A stretch of 64,000 nucleotides of DNA from Membranipora membranacea (lineage: Eukaryota > Bryozoa > Gymnolaemata > Cheilostomatida > Membraniporidae): NCBI GenBank assembly GCA_914767715.1, contig OU612065.1:27964001-28028000 (forward strand), read 5' to 3'. A model generated the notes under the pieces. That model worked only from the letters and a program-made list of their open reading frames with translations. It was not told the DNA's origin and searched no databases. A program made the position numbers and the translations under genes. Positions 15,678-29,269 of the stretch are shown here, piece after piece. Within the stretch, counting starts at the first letter, position 1; each line of letters begins with the position of its first letter.

Positions 15678-18600
15678 TTATCTTGAGCTTGCTGGAGATC
15701 CACTATTACTCCTACTATCCACGACAGGAGGGGTCTGCGATACGCCTTCATCACCTCCACCACCACTGATGATCTTATAATCAGTAGATCTCTCAGCTAA
15801 ACAGTCTTTACAATCGGCAGGGCATGTTCTGTGAAAAGGGAAAACCAACATGTGTATTCTTCTGAACTAGATCACAAACTAGATCAAGGTGATTTGCTAG
15901 CCCATCTGAACACAAGAAAGAAACAGTGTATTTTACATCATAAAAATTATTTGAATTATTAGTCGGAACACTAAATGGGATTCAGTTGCTTCACTTTTTT
16001 GAATACTTGAGCCAGACCAGCTTAAAGCATTACTATGAGGATGTTATTCTGTATCGCGTCTTATTCTCCATATTCTATTCCATCAACTTCAAGGTGTTGG
16101 ACATCAATCAGCATTGGGAGTCAGCGGGCTAACTCAGTACTACATAACATTATAATCTCATGGTGCACTGGTAGCAACCCTGACTACTGGTCCATTAGGC
16201 CTAAATTTTTATCATCAACTTATCTATGAAATTATTAGTATAGCAAATTCATTATAAATGTTTGACAGTGCTGGGTTTGCCTGCAGACTCCCAATGCCAA
16301 TGTTTGAGAGACCATAACTTCCTCAATATTAGGAATCTAAAGCTGAAACTTGCACACATGATAAATTAGAATATGGAAAATGAGATGTGATACAGAATAA
16401 CAGTCTCATAGTAATGCTTTGCAGGCTAATATCATTGATAATTGCAAAAAAAGCTAGCGTCAAAACACAAGCACCATATGCTTGGTACCACATCACAAAT
16501 ATATATAATAAATAACCAATATCTCACAGAACATAATACTACGCTTGGATTTTGAGAGAATGAACACACTATATAAGTTAATAAGAAGAATATGTGGCAT
16601 AAGAGAAGCTCGAAGCAAACAAACTATGGAAATCACAACTTATATGGAAAAATCACTCAAACTTACTGCTGGTGGGAACTACCGCAACCCTCATCTAGAT
16701 CATTACCACTATAAATCCAAAAATTGGTTATTGAGAACCAAAACTAGCTATGAACGCGATCTAGGATGAGATTAAAAATGATTTGTCCGCAAAAATAACT
16801 AATTGCCTATGTGGCCCTTGACGAGCTGATACATTTTTATTTCAATTTTCTTTGAAATAATTTTGTGCTATCAAGTTGTTGCTCATGTCCAGAATTTATA
16901 CTGTGTTTCTATGATAGAGTGTCATAAGTTGCTATTTCATCCCAAATTACTTCCTGTGTTGTGATTGTGTGATTACGCGAATTTGGGTCACCAACTGTCC
17001 CCTGCAAGGCTACAAACTTACACTAATCCTGACTCACATAACCATTAGTATACACTTGTCAAACCAAACAAATCAACTACTGATGACTTTGATAAGAAAT
17101 GATATATCAAAAAATGGTTCACACATGCTAAAGGAAGTGGACAACTCCCAATTATATATTCTTCAGTCAGCAACAGCAAGACTCGAATATGTTAGCTATG
17201 GCATAATAATAAATGTCCGTAAAGACATGAAATCAGGTAACAGCAAAATATTTTTTCCTCTTAACAATTATTTTGTTGAGAGGATAAAATACCTCATTTA
17301 AAATTGCACGGAAACAAAACACACTGATCAGGATCGTGTTTTTCAATGCTAACTCGTTTAGCCGTTGTTCTATTTAATTTTTATTTCAAACGATGTACAA
17401 TGTGTAATACATATATATCATCACGTCAGTGTTGCTGAGATTAGTCATCCTTATAAGAAAAGTGAGCAGTGCTAATTTATTTGGGTAGGGCAGGGATTGA
17501 GGTGTATAATTCGTCTCTAATCACTATCAGGCAAACACTGTATGACCTCGGGTGACTAAATAGACAATGGCGACTGGTCACAAGAGCCAATGTAATTGTT
17601 TATCTGTGTGGAAGTATTTAAACTGCTTCAAAAACTTTTGCTTGCGACCTCATGCTGATAGTTGATCTGGATTTCCTCCTCACTAAGTTAACTATCCTGC
17701 AGGGCACACATACATCAGTTATATGTCTAGTGTAGGTATAACCAAGGAGTTAAAGTCTCCTTGGTATAACCAACTCACATCTAAATCATATTTCATCTTT
17801 AGTTCCTTTGGTAAAAGAGCAGTTCGCATTTAAAGCCAGTTAAATCATACCTATGACTTTGTCTAGGATTATCTGAACACAACACTCAGACATCATCCCA
17901 TCCAGACATGTTAGTTGTTGTTATGGTTAAAAATTGCATTGTATTAAAAGCCTGTATTATTTTTGCTCACCTTGTCTTCTTACTGGGAGGCTGACCTGTT
18001 GCCTCATCATCACTCCATGTGCTGTCACTATCACTGTCTATTGAGCTGTCACTGGAGCTTGAGCTAGAACTGCTGCTAGAACTGCTTTCATACCCATCTA
18101 ATTTCCTCATATCTACAGAATCTGCTACCCGGCTGAGTTCTGGCTTCCTCAGCTGCAAGTTTGCAAACAAAATCATGGAGAAAATTACGTTGTTACTTCA
18201 CTCATATTTCACTATTCAAGTTCTGACAAGGCTTCACAGGTTCTGCCTGAATCCCAGGCTACACATGCGTCACAAGATTTTCCAGTAAATATAACCTACA
18301 TTGCTAAGAATCCAAACAGTATATTTGTGCAAGATCCTTGGGTCTAATTATTATATCTAGCTAGGTCAGCTGGCTTTCACTAGAAAAGCAAGAATCTTGT
18401 ACGTTATCATCACCTTCATTGCTGTGTACCATTTCTTGGAGAGCTTGGGTCTGCCTTTAACTGTTTTCTTCCAGACCACTGGAAAGTTGACCCTGCCGCA
18501 GTAGTTTTGAGTAATTGCTATAGTATCATCGAGATTCAGTACAACGTGCCACCAACCACCAGGTACAAACATAGTCTCACCCGGACGCTGAATGCACTCG

Positions 18601-21600
18601 ATCTACAAATACATGGTATCTTTATCATTTTTAATGAGCAAAGAGAGTGTTTGCAAGAGTATTCTATAGTCTACTAGACATTGATACATGGACATATGGA
18701 CCAAATACACAACTCATAGTTGAAAATAAATTATGTATGAAATCAGTAGAATAAAAACTGTTTGTTTTTGCAAAAATATCTTGATAAGAACACGGTCCAT
18801 TAGCCAATACGCCAACTCGGTTTGCGCTTTATCTACCATACTTGGCTTGCCAGCTTTTTTAATGAGCCTAGTAGTGGTACTTATGAATTATGGTTATGCA
18901 TTGCAACCTATGACTTATCACATATGGCGTAATTGCATAGACCCAGTATCAACTGGTTCGGTTTCCGCTACCTCAAGTAACTGTAGGCACCACAGCATAT
19001 CTCTTGATGACGCTGAGTTATTTTCGGTATATTTATTACAATTACCACAAATACTAATGATATTGCTCTTATTTTAAAAGCAAAACAGTTTTGCACAAAA
19101 TGCAAAAAACATCACACCCCTCCATACCATAGATCTCTGAGTGACACATAGCAATGCAAATATTCTAGTTATAAATGAACCGACGATGACCGATGATATC
19201 ACCAAGAATTCCAAATATGGCAATCATTCTTTTATTCTATAACCAAAGGTTTTTGATCAACAACTTAAGCAACTGACGATGAACTGTCAATGTACATTAG
19301 GTTAATGTCATTATGGACACACCTTGCCTATCAAAATTTGCTTCGCCTTCACAATTGCAGAAGACAATCTCACGTGTCTCATGACTCTTGCAGTAGACAT
19401 GCAAAAGACTTATTACCACTCCTCAGATTTTGTGGTTCACCCTTGTACTAAATTTCACTGCTACAGGCTTGCAGCAGCTATGCAACCATATTACAACTTC
19501 TAAGGATTGTTGTTAACAATAGATCGATATTTTGCAGCAATTGTAAACCAGGCTTTATATAAATGAACTGAGTCACACCAGGCACCATCAAAACAACAAC
19601 AGCTGTTGGCAATAATTGTTACATAAGCAAGCATGCACAGCACAACTATATGTAGGTTTTCTGATGTCAAAAACAAGGGTAGCAACCATGGAAAGGTTGA
19701 CAAACTGGACATTGGACATGATAAAAAAGAGTTCAACATAGCGCATAGGACAACATTACTTACCATTTTATATTTTTCTGGCCATTCTGGGCTGGCGCAT
19801 TTGGGATAGATGAATGAGAACCAAGTAATTGCCTCACCCTTCTGTTTCCAGGCCTGACCCTGCGTTGGCTTAAGTAGCTCTTTAGGAGTGTCTGGCGGGA
19901 ATAAACACCATCTAAACAACACCAACATATCAAAATTTTAACAAAAACTATTGCGCAAAATGATGTTTACACCAACACCATGGTGGTCAGATGCCAATTG
20001 GCTGTGTAATCAGTACGTGCACACTATGACAAGGTCATAGTTCTAAAAGGGCTTAATTGCAATGCAGTAGTGACCATTGGTAAAAAAATATATAACTTTT
20101 ATGTGTCGGTAAAGAGAAACTGGAAAGACATCATAAGTATTGTACGATGCTCATGTTTTATGATTGGGAATATTATGTAGGCTAACTATCTTGACTATTT
20201 GAACTGATTCTTCACTAAATATACACCTCCAGCTCTCATCTTTCCGTTTTGTAGCTGCACATAATTCATCTAGTGACGATCATGCATGCCATTGCTCCCT
20301 TTATTTCAGAATACCTTCTAAGCTTTCAAAATCTTTGCTACCAATCATTGTTACCTATCATTGCTACCAAAACTTTCAAATAACAGCCTTCCTTGACATG
20401 ATGTATTAAAACAAAATCACTTGATTAGTTTTACCATTTATTTGTGTTGTAGCTCTGATGGCTGTTATGGCTTATATTTCTAAGGGACTAAAAATTTATA
20501 TTATATATATACATATATGTCTGTCTGTCATAAAAATGAAAGACATAATAAAAAACTGAATCGTACCAAAGAATGGACCAACACTGTAAGTAAATTCACC
20601 TAGAAGACCTAGAAGAGAGATCATATTCTAATTTTGATCAGATCTTTATCAAACTCATTGTCTCTTATTCTTTTCAGTATTTGTTTGTACAGCAAATCTC
20701 AAAGTTTGTAAACATGTGCTATAATTAGACAACTGAGCACAGATTGCCTAGTACTTTTCAGTCGTTTAAAAAACAATAAGCAACAATAAGCTTTGCACAG
20801 ACAGGGTCATCCAGAATGAATCTGCTGCTTACAAAACATGTCATTGGGAGTGGGGATTTTCCAGTAAAGTTGACAATTTGGCATTTCGTTGGCATATCAG
20901 TTGAGATGGAAACGTTTTAATAAGCGTGGGAAAAAACACAACAATGATATCCTATATTCTTTTGAACCAAACTCATTGAAGCAGAAATAGAATCGAATAA
21001 ATTTGCAAGTGATGGTGGCTGGAACAATCAAGAACACTCCCTGAATGTTGGCACTCAAGGCATCATTTAAACAACCAAAGATTAAATTGATTGCTAAAAA
21101 TAAGTTTCTCAGTGGGATGTTCTGGATTAAATAATACCGGAATATAAAGTTATCTGAGCAGCCAATAACATGATGCTGATGCATGTGATTTATTCTCATC
21201 CTGGATGAATAACTACCAAGTGCCTGCAACGGATTTCGGGACACCTCTTACCTCTTACCTCTTACAATGTTAAATTTTCAGACAATCCACAGGTAAACAC
21301 CCTTTTTTAAATTTACCATCTGATAGACCATAACAATCAACTTATGAGGTTACCATGCCCAATTTGAACATCAAGGAAAGCCACACTGTTTCGAGAGTCA
21401 CAGTAACTTTGGTGAAGTGTTCAAGAGTGAAGGTTATCCAGGGATTGCCACTAAAGATTTATCAAAACCATAAAGTAATTTATGTCAGTATATAAATAAC
21501 CCGCTAAGTGCCAGACAAAATGTTACTGATGGGTGGGAACGTACTGTCAACGTTGATGAATGCACAGAAACCAAAGTTGTACTTTTGGCTATGCAATGCC

Positions 21601-24600
21601 AATTTTCTGTGAGAGGAAACATAGTTTTCTCAAACTCAAACAAAGAACAAACTTTGTTCTTATTCTCAAATATTCATCATCAATTCATGAGAACACAGAA
21701 TCTCATGACATGGAATATTTTCAGCTGCTTGGTTGCAGCGATGAACTCCAACTCTTTGGTTGCAGGACGCAAGAATAGGAAAGGAAGGCAAAAAAAATTA
21801 TCTTGCCATGTGATAATATCTCAATAAAATACCTTTTGTGTCCTTTGAGTAGTGAATTCCAAGCGCTAGTGCCAAGCGGGTCAATGTGAATACCAGTCCC
21901 AGATCTAGCGGGGCCCATCACAAACCACCTAAAAATATGAATTCATTCACAAAAAGAGAACCTGATATGTTTATCGACACAGCAAATTGAAATTGTGATT
22001 GTAATGAACAAAATCAACTATTACCAGGACACTTTGTTCAAAAGGATCTTTTCTTCTGATCTCAGTTACAAACATGACATTCCTACTAACAGTGGTTGTG
22101 TGGCGGCCAAAAAGTTGCGATGATTCAATGGGGCTTGAAATTGTGTGTTCTCCAGGGTACAAACAGTTATTAGAAAAATACTTGATGTGAGATTCATTCA
22201 TGCAGCTCTGCATGGGCGCTTCGAAAACACATCATTCATAAATCTTTGACAATGTTCAGTCACAGTATACGTAACTACACAGCTGTTTTTAGAATCATGT
22301 TGGATTTGGTAAATCATAACAAATACCTGTATGGTGGTCTCCGAGATTCTCCTACCAGACTGAAGTAATCATCTGGGAAAACACGAGGCACTGTGAAATC
22401 ATCCAACAATCTCTTTCTCTTAACGTTCTACCAAAGATGTTGAATACAATTACTACAGCAAAACGCAACTGTAATTGTAAGCATTGTAAGCAACCCAGAC
22501 ATGTCAGAGGTTTGTTTTCTTCACTTATAACCACCAGAATTCATCACATATTACGTCAGTACTCAGCCCATGGACTGAAGGACACAGTTTAGACAAGGAG
22601 TTGGTTTAGACTAGCTGCACAATGACAAGTAAGTTCGAATTCAGCATAATTTTAAATTTTATTGTATCTGACCCTCCGGCTTACATGATGCGTTCTGTCC
22701 TGATTGTGATGGTGTGCGCTACCTACAGTATCAAAACTCTATCTATTGGTCTTGAAAATTCAGCCAAAATCAATAAATAATATAAACCAAAATAACAGAA
22801 GAAACTTTTTCTCTACCTGTGACATAAGCTGGGTCACGGCTAAATATGATAGTTTTGCTTAGAAATTTTATTCAATGAACTATAGACGGAATTCATTGGT
22901 TTATTTATGAAGACAAAAGAAGAAGACATTTAATATAAACCAAAATAGTAGTAATGCGTAGAAAGACAATAGTTGCATGACTCCATAATTATGATCAATC
23001 TTCTTTCACAGCTGCTCTACATTGGTGATCAAAGGGCAAGGAGAGTAGAGCAAATTGTTTGGGATATTAGGTGAGAAGGTTCATCTTTCAAATATAATAT
23101 ATAATATTATATATTGTTCAACTCGTAACCACCCCGATTGTCAAATGGGTACGATTACTCAAGACTGTACCATTTCTCAACATCTTATTCCTATAAAGGA
23201 AGAGCTGACTCTTTCACACTCTGTGTGAGTCAACCAGATCATTCCCATAATGTCTAGCTGAGGAACGCTGATGAAGACTCTTACAAAAAATACCTTTACA
23301 AAGCATACTTACATCTGAGAAGCTACTATCAAATATATACAGAGGGCTGTCATCTCTGTTCTCAGACATGTAACGTACAAAGTACTTCATCTTCATTTTT
23401 ACAGAGTAGCCGTCATCATCCTCACCGCATTTGAACTTCTGATTACGATATTTGCGAGCTAATTTCTACAATAAAAATAGTAAGCTTTATAGAATAAATG
23501 CGCAAATCAGCTCAACATCATCAGCCAACACCAAGTAAAAGATTGAAAGTCAATGACAATGGATAAGTTTTCATTACATTATAGTAAAATAAAACATAGG
23601 CATGTGCAAGGAAATCTTAGTACAATTTAGAATATTTCAAATAAGAAAACATTATGAGTATTGTTATGTTTCATATTTGCATGGGACATCAAGTAGATGG
23701 TGGCCTGTGTGGCGATTGCACAGACACAAAGTAGCATACCTTGAGTGTCCAACATTCGCTGGCGGGCCAGGATGTTAACAAATTTGAGATTACACATGGA
23801 GTGTAAGTGGACTCAAACTTTTCAATAAACTCTTCATCGCTATAATCATTACCATCTATACGTATTGCACTCTCATTGACGTCTTCTATTTGACTGGACC
23901 ATGAGTCATGGAAACCAAACTTTCGCCATCCATTCTCTATTCCCTCCTTACATAGCTCTTAAAAATGAACATACAATGCTATAGTGCTGCTTTTGTAAAA
24001 AAAGCCTAAACCACTGCTGCCACACAGCCAAATGTGTGCTCATAGAATTCTGTGTAGCTCAAAACTAATAAAATGAGACTACAATCTCAGCATTGTCACC
24101 TAATGAGCAATTAATTTGCACAAACTGATCGTCAAAATTAGGGTATGAAATTAATTATCTACCGCATCAGGTGATATAGTTACCGTCTTACTAGTGCACA
24201 CTGTACACGTCATATGCTGGTGCGTAGATTTCATGCCCTGATTTTGAAGATCAGTTTGTGCAAATTATTTGTCCATTAGGTGACAATTATGAGATTTAAG
24301 TCTCAATTAATTATCTTGGAGCTATGCAGAATTCAATGAGCACAAATTTGCATGAGTGGCAGCAGTAGTTTAAGGTCTGAAGCTCGGCCAACAAAATAAA
24401 CAATTTGAGCTAAAACGGAGACTAGGGGAAGGGTAGGTATTGGGCAGGGTTGCCATTATACCTCTTTATCTAGTCACCACACTTTAAAGTTAATTCCTGT
24501 GTTTTGAAGAAAGAATTTTTTACACTTAAAGTCACCTTTCACCATAGACTTATTAATAACACTATTTAGTCGATGCCTCACGCTAAATGATACTAGGCTT

Positions 24601-25944
24601 CAAACTGAAGTAATCGGCTGAATCAATCAGAAAATAAATATTGTTAAGACACCTATAAGTTTCAGTTTATTTACCTTACCCAATATGCCTTTAAAAAGCT
24701 CTTCTCTCTTCTAACTTACTGTTAACCTATTTGGTATTCAAATCTGTAAGCGGAAGACACTACATCATTCAGACATTTCTTTTAAAAAGGCTCACCGCTG
24801 TGGTTCGTAGGTACAGTTAATGTAGCAGCCTCATATACGATAGAACTAAAATCCTAGTACTACCCTTTATTTGTGACAGCAAGACTTTTAATTAGCGAAT
24901 TTCTTCTCAAATATCCAATTGGTGTGTACCGAACAGTGCACTATCATACACTATGTTCCCATGCATCCAATCATTGCTTCTATGCATCGATTTCAAGAGT
25001 TGACGAATCATGGTAACAGTGTTGGTTCGCTTTCAGTTTGTGTTGTTTCTTTCGCCTATGGGGAAGCATGTTGCATCGAATTGGCATGGCTGAGCTGTAA
25101 GCATCGAAAACTATGGATCAAGTGACCTGACCCCCGCAGATCTTCTTGAAGCTTGAGCAAGATCATTTGCATCAGAACACAAATCAACATGTCAGTTCTG
25201 GAAAATCACCAAAACCGGCTGCTGAGGTAAAGTGAATGTGCTCAAAGCCATCACACAGCAGTTGTACAGGTCTCATGTCTGCTTTTTGGCTGTCTGTTTC
25301 GCTGTATTGAGGTGTTGTGCGCTAGTCTTCAGGCAATTCATCAGGTAATTAGGGGTTGTTTAGCAGTTACTATACACTGAGGCCTTCAGCTCCACAAGGA
25401 ATGAACCTTATTTTACATAACGCATCACAATACTAGGTCCAACTAACTGAGGCAATATAATAAATAAGCATACCCCATTTACCTACCAACAGATCAGTAG
25501 GTTTGCATGTGCATGGACTTGGGAGGAGTCAGTGATGAGTGAAACCAAGCAGATATAGTGTTGATCAATAGAGATCCCATCAATTGATTGATGCTTTTTC
25601 TATTATTTATTATTAATTCATTTACTTTATGATGATCTTACTTTTTATTCAACAATTCATATTTTATTCAGTGAATGATGATTGTATTGACTGCTGAGAA
25701 TCCAGTTTGTAGTTGACTTGGTGGTTGGCAAGTTCACTACCATAGAAAAATCCACTACAGTACTGGCCATCAGTGGTCAAGGAAGTAAGCCGTACTAGCT
25801 CTAGCTAAGCTAGTAGTACTAACTAAGTTGCTAGCTAGCAAGTAGGCTACATACTACGTACGTAGGTAGTAAAGTTAAGTTTACCTCACCTGGTCTGGCC
25901 TTTTCTTTTGCTTGATTCACTCTAAACAAAGTCTTTTGTTCCAT
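15678..25944 (-). CDS. JMJD6: JmjC-domain Fe(II)/2-oxoglutarate oxygenase JMJD6
   Basis: A nuclear dioxygenase that hydroxylates lysines in splicing factors; arginine demethylation is also reported. Nine exons: 25890-25944, 23740-23957, 23313-23465, 22327-22427, 21833-21928, 19764-19911, 18414-18602, 17971-18152 and 15678-15828 give 430 residues (human 403). Start ATG at 25944 gives a 20-residue lead ending ARPEL, exactly the human lead length. Seen: [46 protein letters not shown] with iron ligands His190 and Asp192, and [20 protein letters not shown] with His276. The numbering is shifted by 3 from human His187/Asp189/His273. A serine run follows in exon 8. Reading through the exon 8 donor meets TGA at 17967-17969, but splicing to 15828 restores KKTR-TCPADC and a tail ending SSR, like vertebrates. 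Intron 8 (2.1 kb) and intron 1 carry foldback repeats. Confidence 0.95.
16021..16425. mobile_element. Foldback element in JMJD6 intron 8
   Basis: Imperfect inverted arms of about 60 bases. Left arm AAAGCATTACTATGAGG then TTATTCTGTATC; the right arm (about 16367-16425) is its complement with few changes. The unpaired middle is about 290 bases and noncoding. No sure flanking duplication. Confidence 0.65.
17735..17771. mobile_element. Mini hairpin between 9-bp direct repeats, JMJD6 intron 8
   Basis: AAGGAG and CTCCTT arms around TTAAAGT (17744-17762) are bordered by exact GGTATAACC at 17735-17743 and 17763-17771. It has the same core as the palindrome at 9906-9935. It looks like an inserted unit of about 20 bp. 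Confidence 0.5.
24005..24375. mobile_element. Foldback element in JMJD6 intron 1
   Basis: Arms of roughly 150 bases, imperfectly complementary. The left begins CCTAAACCACTGCTGCCAC; the right, read on the other strand, begins CCTTAAACTACTGCTGCCAC. Both arms include GTCACCTAATG and TTTGCACAAACTGATC. The tip of the arm matches the ends of the foldback at 51016-51286, so both belong to one family. Confidence 0.7.
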
Positions 25945-27964
25945 GTAGGAATCATCAAGGGAGAGACTATTCTGTCCAAACAATATTGTGCTTACTTTAG
26001 GCCAAACTGAATTGAGGCACTGGTCAAAAACATTCATCAAGATGAAGATAAGGAAAAAGTGTGAGCGTGACCAAATTTATTTTTTACATTGAAGCCGTTC
26101 ACCTTGACCTATTTTTGATTTAGTGATTCCAGTTACAACATATTCTGAGGTATTCCTACCCACTCACACTATTCAATTCATTCACTGAAAATAAAGTCTC
26201 CTATGAATGTCTCTTAATCTGAAAAAGAATTTGGTAATATTATGTACATGGTATTGATATTCTACAGGTCCAGAAAGATCAAGACCCGTTTTAAGTAAAC
26301 AATTTGGTTTGTGTTTAGTAAGTGATCAGGTGATGACATCACAGCAATTATAAAATTTCATGCCCAAATGACCACGTGACAATACAGCAGACCATACACT
26401 CTGACTAGTAAAAATGATGTTATTTGCCGTTTTATCCAGAAAGCTATGCTCCTCATTGAACTTTCTATTATCATCATAGGGAGAATATCAGAGGATTAAT
26501 AGGTTCTGATATTGATTGATGGCAAGATACACAGGATGCTTATTATTGTGGAGAGTGAGACTAGTCCATTGCCATTCCATTCATTGGTATTGGTCTGGAT
26601 AATTAACTAACTGTGCCGGTAAGTAAGAGTAGCAGTAGTAAGTAAGACTTGACTAGTAGAATAGTAAGTAAGTAAGAGCAACTGAATGATGAGTCTCAAG
26701 AAGTCATTGGTCTATATATATATAGTGAGTATTGATTTTTTATTGGGAAATCTAACATAAATATATACTACCTCTTGTCTGATCAGGGAGCTCAGAATGG
26801 AATACAAATACATACATGTTTGTTGCTCTGTGGTATAACCGTAGTTTTGTAAAATAAAAGGATGGCCGATCTATCTAATACGGTTATTTTATATAAATTG
26901 ACACGTAACTGCTACTGACTGGAAGTGGAATATATCCATACATATATATATATATATGGCGAGTTCCTTTTCATTGTTACCAAGGATCATAGTTGGACCA
27001 TGAGTCTTACCTTTAGTTCATGGCATACTTGCAATCACAGGCCTTCTGTAGTTGGTGCAAGTCCACTGGTTGAGTGCTCCAGTGGTCGCCGCCTTTTCTC
27101 TCCAATGTAATGAGATATTTGGCTCAAATTAATATTCAAACTGATACCACAATCCATCAGTAGCATATTTTCACAAACAACTGATTGATTCCATAGAAAG
27201 AGATCTATTCTTCAAATGTATGGTTGAAAACATTCAACTTACCTTGTGTATAGGATCGATTTGACAATATTTTTCTGCATGTACTCATATCCTGATAAAT
27301 GAGCCATTTTTTATGAAGCTTTCTATAAAAGCAGATGACTGGGTAAGAGTGACCAATGACCTTTAACTAATGATATCTTTGTACTCAAGTCATTTAGTAA
27401 GATCCATTATATATACAGGGTGAGTTGGCTGTTTTAAACCATACACATTCGAAGAAAGGTGTCATTCTATCAGAATCAATGATATGCTACTGCTGTAGTC
27501 TGAGCCTCCCAGAGCAATTTTTCATTCTTGAGACCGGTATTGAGAGTAAATGAATATATCAGCATCAGCTAAAACAATAGTGCGAAAAGTTTGACTTCAT
27601 TTATGGGTTCAATCTCTAACAGACAATATTCATATATGTACATCAAACGGCAGCGAAGTCATGTCACAAAATGTCGCAAACAGATTGTATATACTAATTA
27701 GTTAGTAGACAAAAATTACTGATAATTATATAAGCAACAATCATACTGACTTGGAGACTGAGTTTTTTTAACCTGATACAAAAATTAGGGTTGTCGTAAT
27801 AATTAACGCACGTCTTTTGTGTTGATAATAGGAGTTGAGATGTTGCGGTAGAACAGTTATAATACGGTTGTGGGAAATATACAGTAAAGCCTAGTAAATA
27901 AAGCTTTCGGGTTGAAATACGCAAAAATACACAACGAGCCACACTGGCTGACAAATGCCAAGTC

Positions 27965-28050
27965 TGGACTGGACCGCAGTGAGAATTGTACCCACAGCCT
28001 TTAACACTTGCGTGTCAGCTCCGGCGTTTTCACCAACTTAGCCATCTGTA
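27965..28050 (-). repeat. tRNA-derived SINE head
   Basis: On the minus strand, TGGCTAAGTTGGTG (28031-28044) fits an A box and GGGTACAATTCTC (27981-27993) a B box. The stems are degraded, so a SINE remnant is more likely than a tRNA gene. Confidence 0.45.
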
Positions 28051-28080
28051 ACTAATATTAGCTAGTATCATGGGGGTTGG

Positions 28081-28103
28081 ATCAGGGAGTTTAACTCCCT
28101 GAT
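28081..28103. repeat. Short perfect hairpin
   Basis: ATCAGGGAGTT and its complement around a single T. The core GGGAGTTTAACTCCC resembles the CAAGGAG hairpins, but no flanking direct repeat is present. Confidence 0.45.
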
Positions 28104-28456
28104 TGTTGTGTTAAATGACATAGCAAAAATTTATTATGAAAACACTACAAATATAAATATCTTCACCTAGAATTACTTGGATACTGTACAGTATTCTAGA
28201 CCAATGGACTTGAAAAAAAACGTCCAAAATCGAGCGTAACATTATTAGATTATAAGTTCAAGTTTTTGCCTTGAAAAGAGTACTCAATATTCAATAGATG
28301 AAGACAAATTTACTACTGAGTTTTTATTTTCTGAGGGAAATCACTTCATGCCCTTTCCAATAACAATACTTGATAGAATAATAGGATTGTCCTGTGAGAT
28401 GATGCGTGAATCAAGAAGTAGTAAACAGTAAACAGCTGATCAGCTGATCAGCTGAA

Positions 28457-28509
28457 GGTGTTTTCCATAGAGTTATTATATACTATATAATAACTCTATG
28501 GTGTTTTCC
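28457..28509. mobile_element. 33-bp palindrome between 10-bp direct repeats
   Basis: The palindrome 28467-28499 (16-bp arms ATAGAGTTATTATATA, one centre base) is bordered on both sides by exact GGTGTTTTCC (28457-28466 and 28500-28509). It sits just upstream of the ENGASE promoter-like block. Confidence 0.6.
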
Positions 28510-28540
28510 CTGCAATATGTGTCAAGAAAACTGCAATCTG

Positions 28541-28566
28541 ATTGGCTATTTAGAACAGTATATAAA
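28541..28566 (+). promoter_or_regulatory. Promoter-like block upstream of ENGASE
   Basis: ATTGG (inverted CCAAT) at 28541-28545 and TATATAAA at 28559-28566. A good donor, AAG/GTAAGC, after 28744 and an acceptor, TTGACAG, before 29190 would give a spliced 5' UTR. Motifs are seen; function is inferred. Confidence 0.35.
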
Positions 28567-29269
28567 CAAATCATAACAAACCCGCCCTCAGTTAGGCTTC
28601 ACACAAGGAACGTAAACACACTAAGTAAAGTACACTTGCAATATTTTGCAGATCAATAAAAAGAGCAGCTATAATCAGAAACACTCAGTAAAAGAACTGA
28701 AGACTACTTTGCCTTCACATCAGCTGTGATAGGAAGCATAGAAGGTAAGCATTGTGAATGGCTTTACACTAACAAAGCGCTTGTAACGGGTAGGGCCCCC
28801 CTTTAGGTAGGCTTAGGAAGGTAGGGAACTCATCAGACCCAAACCTTCACCTCAACTGCTGAGTGTCTCAGTGAGACACTTACTGATCGTTTTTACACTA
28901 ATTGCAGGATAATCCTAGAGTGTGTAATGCTACGATTTATTCTCTGCACACTCACTCCGGATATGTTGGTGATTTCTGATGATTTGTTGCTGATTTCTGA
29001 CATTTTCCTCCGATCCAGCAGCTCAACAAACATCGGCTAATCGTGAGAAGCGGCAGAGAGCAGAGCCTAGAGAAGGCATGGTATTGGTAGGTATTGATAG
29101 GTAACATTTTTTTCGTTATTCAGGGCTTTGGGAGGGAGGGTGAGTTAACTTGTTGTGATGATAACATTCTGCTATCTTTACCTTGACAGAAAATACAGAC
29201 GACGATCTGAGAAGTTTTCAGGTCCAATGCTTGCTGTCTATCTCAGGCTGATTCAACACAGACAACAGA

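Larger units (their letters stand above)
25945..29269. other. Divergent intergenic region JMJD6/ENGASE
   Basis: No gene supported. It holds a tRNA-like SINE head (27965-28050), hairpins (28081-28103 and 28457-28509), a promoter-like block (28541-28566) and probable ENGASE 5' UTR exons. A minus-strand open frame runs upstream of the JMJD6 start to an ATG at 26037, which would add 31 residues; the shorter start fits the family better. Confidence 0.5.

Noticed and set aside
18019-18288. Leu/Glu-rich plus-strand frame
   Set aside because: It is the antisense shadow of the JMJD6 serine run in exon 8.
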